Part shown: positions 59,948 through 64,000 of the stretch, one piece after another
How the letters are laid out: every line of letters starts with the position of its first letter
How positions within the stretch are numbered: the first letter of the stretch is position 1
Assembly (NCBI RefSeq): GCF_004792295.1
Contig: NZ_SRRY01000001.1
Location: forward strand, 1 to 64,000
Length of the DNA stretch: 64,000 nucleotides
Source: Pseudoalteromonas sp. MEBiC 03607
GTDB lineage: Bacteria > Pseudomonadota > Gammaproteobacteria > Enterobacterales > Alteromonadaceae
Reading direction: 5' to 3'
Notes under the pieces: generated by a model
What the model was told of the DNA's origin: nothing
The model's database searches: none
Seen by the model: the letters and a program-made list of their open reading frames with translations, nothing else
Program-made: the position numbers and the translations under genes

Positions 59948-60022
59948 CAAAAAAAAAGCCCTCTCCGGACTTCACAAATTCAGATAAGGTAGAATCTACA
60001 AGGTCTGGAGAGGGCTTTTAAA
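59948..60022 (-). terminator. Long-loop hairpin terminator of ssb
   Basis: Arms AGCCCTCTCCGGAC (59957-59970) and GTCTGGAGAGGGCT (60003-60016) pair with one G-T wobble around a 32-base loop. On the minus strand it is followed by nine T. It marks the right flank of the island. Confidence 0.8.
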
Positions 60023-60055
60023 AAACTAATTACACAGTTTTAGATATACCAGAAA

Positions 60056-60748
60056 TTAGAACGGGATATCGTCATCAAAGTCGATTGGTGGTTCCATTGG
60101 GTTTGATGCGCCGCCTTGTGGTGCATTTTGTGGCTTAGGAGCAAAACCGCCTTGTTGTGGTGCACTGCTTTGCTGTGGAGCACCATAACCGCCACCGTAT
60201 TGGTTATTGTTTTGTTGTTGCGGCGCTGACTGCTGTGGACGTTGTTGCTGTGGTGCTGGTGCAGACTGTTGCTGTGGTGCATAGCTATTATTGCTTTGTG
60301 CTTGTTGTGAGCCACCACCGTAACCGCCACCTTGCTGTTGACCACCTTGGTAACCGCCTTGTGATTGACCACCTTGATAGCCGCCACCCTGTTGATCGCC
60401 ACCACGGCCACCTAACATTTGCATTTGACCGCCCATATCTACCACGATTTCTGTGGTGTATTTTTCTTGGCCTGATTGATCAGTCCATTTACGCGTTTGT
60501 AAACGGCCTTCAATATAAACTTGTGAGCCCTTGCGAAGATACTCACCAGCAACTTCAGCTAGTTTGCCAAATAACACAACACGGTGCCATTCAGTACGCT
60601 CTTGCATTTGCCCTGTGTTTTTATCTTTCCAGCTATCAGTCGTAGCAATGCTGATATTCGCTACACCATTGCCATTAGGCATATAACGTACTTCTGGATC
60701 TTGGCCTAAATTACCAACCAAGATAACTTTGTTCACACCGCGTGCCAT
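60056..60748 (-). CDS. ssb: Single-stranded DNA-binding protein
   Basis: Essential ssDNA-binding protein of replication, repair and recombination. The OB fold fills the first 110 residues ([40 protein letters not shown]). A long Gly/Gln-rich linker follows (about 115-215) and the acidic interaction tip is complete (DFDDDIPF). Length 230 is above the E. coli 178 because of the linker. It lies 20 bp after the MFS gene on the same strand. Confidence 0.97.
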   Translation of the reverse strand: MARGVNKVILVGNLGQDPEVRYMPNGNGVANISIATTDSWKDKNTGQMQERTEWHRVVLFGKLAEVAGEYLRKGSQVYIEGRLQTRKWTDQSGQEKYTTEIVVDMGGQMQMLGGRGGDQQGGGYQGGQSQGGYQGGQQQGGGYGGGSQQAQSNNSYAPQQQSAPAPQQQRPQQSAPQQQNNNQYGGGYGAPQQSSAPQQGGFAPKPQNAPQGGASNPMEPPIDFDDDIPF

Positions 60749-60768
60749 GGAACTTCTCCTATAAAACG

Positions 60769-62136
60769 TTAGATTAAACCAGCAACTTTACGTGCTTGGT
60801 CTAGGTCAAATTCTTTGTCATTAATCTTTAAATAGCTGCGATTTTCATCACAAACAACCGTTGCTTCAATGACGCCCGGTAAAGCAACAAGACGAGAAGC
60901 AAGTGCTTGTGCTTGCTGCTCTGAACTTAATTCGGTCATTAAGCTAATTATTTTACTTCTTGGTGGGACTTGCATATTCCAAGCAATGATAAGCCATATT
61001 ACCCCAACAAGTGCCGCTGCCGCAAACACTGCTTGCGCACTTAATGCTTGGGCAACATAGCCACCCAATAAACCGCCTAAAAAGGCACCAAAAAACTGCG
61101 TTGATGAGAACACCCCCATTGCAGAACCTTTCTGGTTTGCAGGGGCAATACGCGAAACAAGAGCTGGCATGGTGGCTTCTAAAAAGTTAAAAGCAATAAA
61201 GTAAACCAACATACAAATACCAATGCCAATCACCGAATCAACCCATAGCGACATGGCTAACATGCTTAACACCAGCAGTGCGATTGAACCAATGAATGCT
61301 TGTTTTTCTTTTTCTTTGCGAATAGCCACTATCATCATAGGTGCCATCAAGAAAAATGCTAAAAATAATACAGGTATGTATAAATACCAATGATGATCTG
61401 CAATCAATCCATCTTTAATAAGCTGACCTGGTAATGCTACAAATACGGTAGTTAATGTAAGATGAAGCAGCATCACCCCAAAATCAAGGCGCGCTAATTG
61501 TGGGTGTTTAATAAGTTGCTTTATGTCATCAAGTGTTGCAAGCGTGTCGCCTTTTGGGGCTTTACTAACTGCATTTGGCACTAAAAACAACACGATAAAA
61601 ATACCTAAAAGCGCCAGCCCTGCGGTAAGCCAAAATACTCCTGCAACACCCCATGATGCGGCTACTATTGGCCCAAGTAACATAGCAACGGCAAAGCTCA
61701 TACCAATACACATACCAATGACGGCCATTACTTTTGGACGCTGTTCATCACGACTTAGATCAGAAGCCAGTGCTAACAATGCACTGGCTATTGCGCCCAT
61801 GCCTTGTAATGCACGCCCTAACGTCACCATTTGTACTGACTCAGCTGTTGCCGCTATCACAGAACCAAGCGCAAACACACAAAGACCACCAATAATGACT
61901 TTTTTACGACCAATTTTGTCCGATAACCAGCCCATAGGTATCTGTAATACAGCTTGCGTTAAACCATAAGCACCGATAGCAAAGCCAATCCATAGTGGCG
62001 AAAACCCTTCTAGCTGCTGACCATAAATTGCCAATACTGGCATCAGCATAAATAGGCCAAGCATGCGAAATGCAAATACGCTCGCCAACGAAACGGCAGC
62101 GCGTTTTTCTCGAGAGTTGAGTGAAGATGCTGTCAT
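60769..62136 (-). CDS. MFS transporter of the YajR type with C-terminal YAM domain
   Basis: A 455-residue exporter-like protein with 12 hydrophobic segments and the MFS signature [16 protein letters not shown] after segment 2. The last 65 residues ([31 protein letters not shown]) form a soluble ferredoxin-like YAM domain, which is the defining feature of E. coli YajR. The substrate is unknown; YajR resembles drug-proton antiporters. It is divergent from uvrA and next to ssb, a neighbourhood common in this group. Confidence 0.9.
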   Translation of the reverse strand: MTASSLNSREKRAAVSLASVFAFRMLGLFMLMPVLAIYGQQLEGFSPLWIGFAIGAYGLTQAVLQIPMGWLSDKIGRKKVIIGGLCVFALGSVIAATAESVQMVTLGRALQGMGAIASALLALASDLSRDEQRPKVMAVIGMCIGMSFAVAMLLGPIVAASWGVAGVFWLTAGLALLGIFIVLFLVPNAVSKAPKGDTLATLDDIKQLIKHPQLARLDFGVMLLHLTLTTVFVALPGQLIKDGLIADHHWYLYIPVLFLAFFLMAPMMIVAIRKEKEKQAFIGSIALLVLSMLAMSLWVDSVIGIGICMLVYFIAFNFLEATMPALVSRIAPANQKGSAMGVFSSTQFFGAFLGGLLGGYVAQALSAQAVFAAAALVGVIWLIIAWNMQVPPRSKIISLMTELSSEQQAQALASRLVALPGVIEATVVCDENRSYLKINDKEFDLDQARKVAGLI

Positions 62137-62298
62137 GAATTACTGATCTTGCTGTCTGTTAAAATGTGAGCGTGGATTCTACCACAAGCAAAAACTAAAT
62201 AATCACCTGTGAGTGATGATTTTTTCTTTGATCAAGGATTAATCTTATCGCGTATTGTGAGATACTGAAAAAATAATTAGGTAACAAAACGAGATAGC

Positions 62299-64000
62299 AT
62301 GGAAAACATTGAAGTCCGAGGCGCCCGTACGCACAATTTAAAAGACATCAGCCTAACCATTCCCCGTGATAAGCTGATAGTTATCACTGGCCTATCTGGT
62401 TCAGGAAAATCGTCTTTAGCGTTTGATACGCTTTATGCAGAAGGGCAACGTCGTTATGTTGAATCACTCTCTGCGTATGCAAGGCAGTTCTTATCGCTGA
62501 TGGAAAAACCCGATGTGGATCACATCGAAGGTTTATCGCCTGCAATCTCTATTGAGCAAAAATCAACCTCGCATAACCCGCGCTCAACAGTCGGAACCAT
62601 CACCGAAATTTACGATTACCTACGTTTATTATTTGCCCGTGTAGGTGAGCCACGCTGTCCTACTCACGACTTACCGCTTGCAGCACAAACTATCAGCCAA
62701 ATGGTCGATACGGTTTTAGCGCTACCTGAAGGTAGCAAGCTAATGCTATTAGCACCAGTTGTGAAAGACCGAAAAGGTGAACATGTTAAGCTGCTTGAGC
62801 AACTTGCAAGCCAAGGCTTTATTCGTGCCCGTATCGATGGCGAAGTTTGTGACTTATCAGATCCACCAACCCTTGAGCTTCATAAAAAGCACACTATCGA
62901 AGTTGTGGTTGACCGCTTTAAAGTAAAAGATGGCCAACAACAGCGTTTAGCTGAATCATTCGAAACGGCGCTTGAGCTTTCAAGCGGTATAGCTCATGTA
63001 GCGGCAATGGATGACTCTCTTAGCGAAGACATGCTGTTTTCAGCTAACTTTGCTTGTCCAACCTGTGGCTATGCAATGGGCGAGCTTGAACCGCGTTTAT
63101 TCTCGTTTAATAACCCAGCAGGTGCATGCCAAAGCTGTGATGGTTTAGGTGTACGTCAGTATTTTGATCCAAACCGTGTAGTACAAAACCCAGAGCTAAG
63201 CTTGTCGGGCGGCGCAATTAAAGGATGGGACAAACGCAGCTTTTATTATTTCCAAATGCTGCAAGCCGTCGCGGAGCATTACAAGTTTGATTTGGAAGCG
63301 CCGTTTCAAAATCTGAGTAAAGAAGCACAAAAAGTTATTCTTGAAGGTTCAGGCAAAACTAAAATTGCCTTTAACTATCGTAACGACCGTGGCGACTTAA
63401 TTACGCGTAACCATGAGTTTGAAGGCGTTTTAAATAATATGAACCGCCGCTACCGCGAAACAGAATCAAACTCGGTGCGCGAAGAGCTGGCTAAATACCA
63501 AACGAGCCAAGCGTGTCCAAGCTGTCATGGCTCTCGATTACGCGAAGAAGCTCGCCATGTATTTATTGGCCAAACCAATCTACCTGCCATCACCACAATG
63601 AGTATTGGTGAAAGCATGGCATTTTTTGATAGCTTAAGCCTAACAGGTCAACGTGCCCAAATTGCCGATAAAATCCTCAAAGAAATTCGCGACCGTTTAT
63701 CTTTCCTAATTAATGTAGGCCTTAATTACTTATCACTTGAGCGAAGCGCTGACACCCTCTCAGGTGGTGAAGCTCAGCGTATTCGTTTAGCAAGCCAAAT
63801 TGGTGCAGGCCTTGTTGGTGTTATGTACGTACTGGATGAACCATCAATTGGTTTGCACCAACGCGATAACGACCGCTTACTAAAAACCCTTATTCACTTA
63901 CGTGATTTAGGCAACACCGTCATTGTGGTTGAGCATGACGAAGATGCCATTCGCGCTGCCGATCATATTATCGATATCGGCCCGGGTGCCGGTGTTCATG
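62299..64000 (+). CDS. uvrA: Excinuclease ABC subunit A, 3' truncated by the window edge
   Basis: The DNA-damage recognition ATPase of nucleotide excision repair. The start is canonical ([20 protein letters not shown]) with Walker [15 protein letters not shown] CxxC zinc site is in [12 protein letters not shown] with CQSC following, then a further CPSC pair. The ABC signature [13 protein letters not shown] and Walker [12 protein letters not shown] complete the first ATPase module. 567 codons are visible, about 60 per cent of the protein. I looked for a LexA box in the 162-bp divergent spacer and did not see a clear CTGT-N8-ACAG. Confidence 0.98.
   Translation, partial: MENIEVRGARTHNLKDISLTIPRDKLIVITGLSGSGKSSLAFDTLYAEGQRRYVESLSAYARQFLSLMEKPDVDHIEGLSPAISIEQKSTSHNPRSTVGTITEIYDYLRLLFARVGEPRCPTHDLPLAAQTISQMVDTVLALPEGSKLMLLAPVVKDRKGEHVKLLEQLASQGFIRARIDGEVCDLSDPPTLELHKKHTIEVVVDRFKVKDGQQQRLAESFETALELSSGIAHVAAMDDSLSEDMLFSANFACPTCGYAMGELEPRLFSFNNPAGACQSCDGLGVRQYFDPNRVVQNPELSLSGGAIKGWDKRSFYYFQMLQAVAEHYKFDLEAPFQNLSKEAQKVILEGSGKTKIAFNYRNDRGDLITRNHEFEGVLNNMNRRYRETESNSVREELAKYQTSQACPSCHGSRLREEARHVFIGQTNLPAITTMSIGESMAFFDSLSLTGQRAQIADKILKEIRDRLSFLINVGLNYLSLERSADTLSGGEAQRIRLASQIGAGLVGVMYVLDEPSIGLHQRDNDRLLKTLIHLRDLGNTVIVVEHDEDAIRAADHIIDIGPGAGVH

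Noticed and set aside
60040..60645. His/Asn- and Val-rich frames overlapping ssb
   Set aside because: They are produced by the Gly/Gln-rich linker codons of ssb read in other frames and strands.
62137..62298. LexA (SOS) box upstream of uvrA
   Set aside because: I searched for CTGT-N8-ACAG-like sites in the spacer and found none convincing.

Overview
The window reads as chromosomal DNA of a marine gammaproteobacterium close to Pseudoalteromonas (Alteromonadales). I infer this from gene content, not from a search: a secreted S8 protease with paired C-terminal PPC domains, an exported catalase-peroxidase, the conserved mreBCD-maf-rng-yhdP-nitrilase-tldD order, an ssb with a long Gln/Gly-rich linker, moderate AT content, and short intergenic palindromes beginning TGTAGGT. 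I saw no rRNA or tRNA gene and no CRISPR array.

Layout. 1-5978: a 5'-truncated S9 peptidase, periplasmic katG and a 7TM-DISM diguanylate cyclase. 6204-7633: an AT-rich pair, a small uncharacterised protein and a PD-(D/E)XK nuclease. 7796-18292: housekeeping and signalling genes (yhiN, S8 protease, Prx5 peroxiredoxin, chemotaxis receptor, rsmJ, response regulator, prlC). 18444-21996: gor followed by a 7-bp tandem repeat, a Fic toxin with a 52-residue antitoxin, a glutaredoxin-MauE fusion and a small lipoprotein. 22174-32690: one long minus-strand operon for cell shape, RNA processing and envelope functions. 32823-40054: an FGE-like coiled-coil protein, a PLP enzyme, a degenerate EAL protein and a NIT-domain chemotaxis receptor.

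40.3-59.9 kb is a genomic island between the terminator after the chemotaxis receptor and the terminator of ssb. Its right end is a six-gene operon with overlapping or nearly touching genes: three different tyrosine-recombinase-like proteins, two small DNA-binding or coiled-coil proteins and a RecD2-like helicase. It resembles the Gamma-Mobile-Trio (GMT) class of mobile islands, known to carry anti-phage cargo. The cargo here is a HigA-like regulator coupled to a DEDDh exonuclease, a regular array of about 12 motifs at 30/30/55-bp spacing, a serine recombinase, a type III restriction-modification system (mod, res), a TrlF-type PHP/SMC-like ATPase broken by one in-frame stop codon, and an HNH endonuclease.

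60056-64000 returns to core genome: ssb, a YajR-like MFS transporter and the first 567 codons of uvrA, which runs off the window.

The best candidates for something undescribed are the helicase-coupled recombinase operon, the HigA/exonuclease pair with its motif array, and the Mod-Res-TrlF-HNH cluster.
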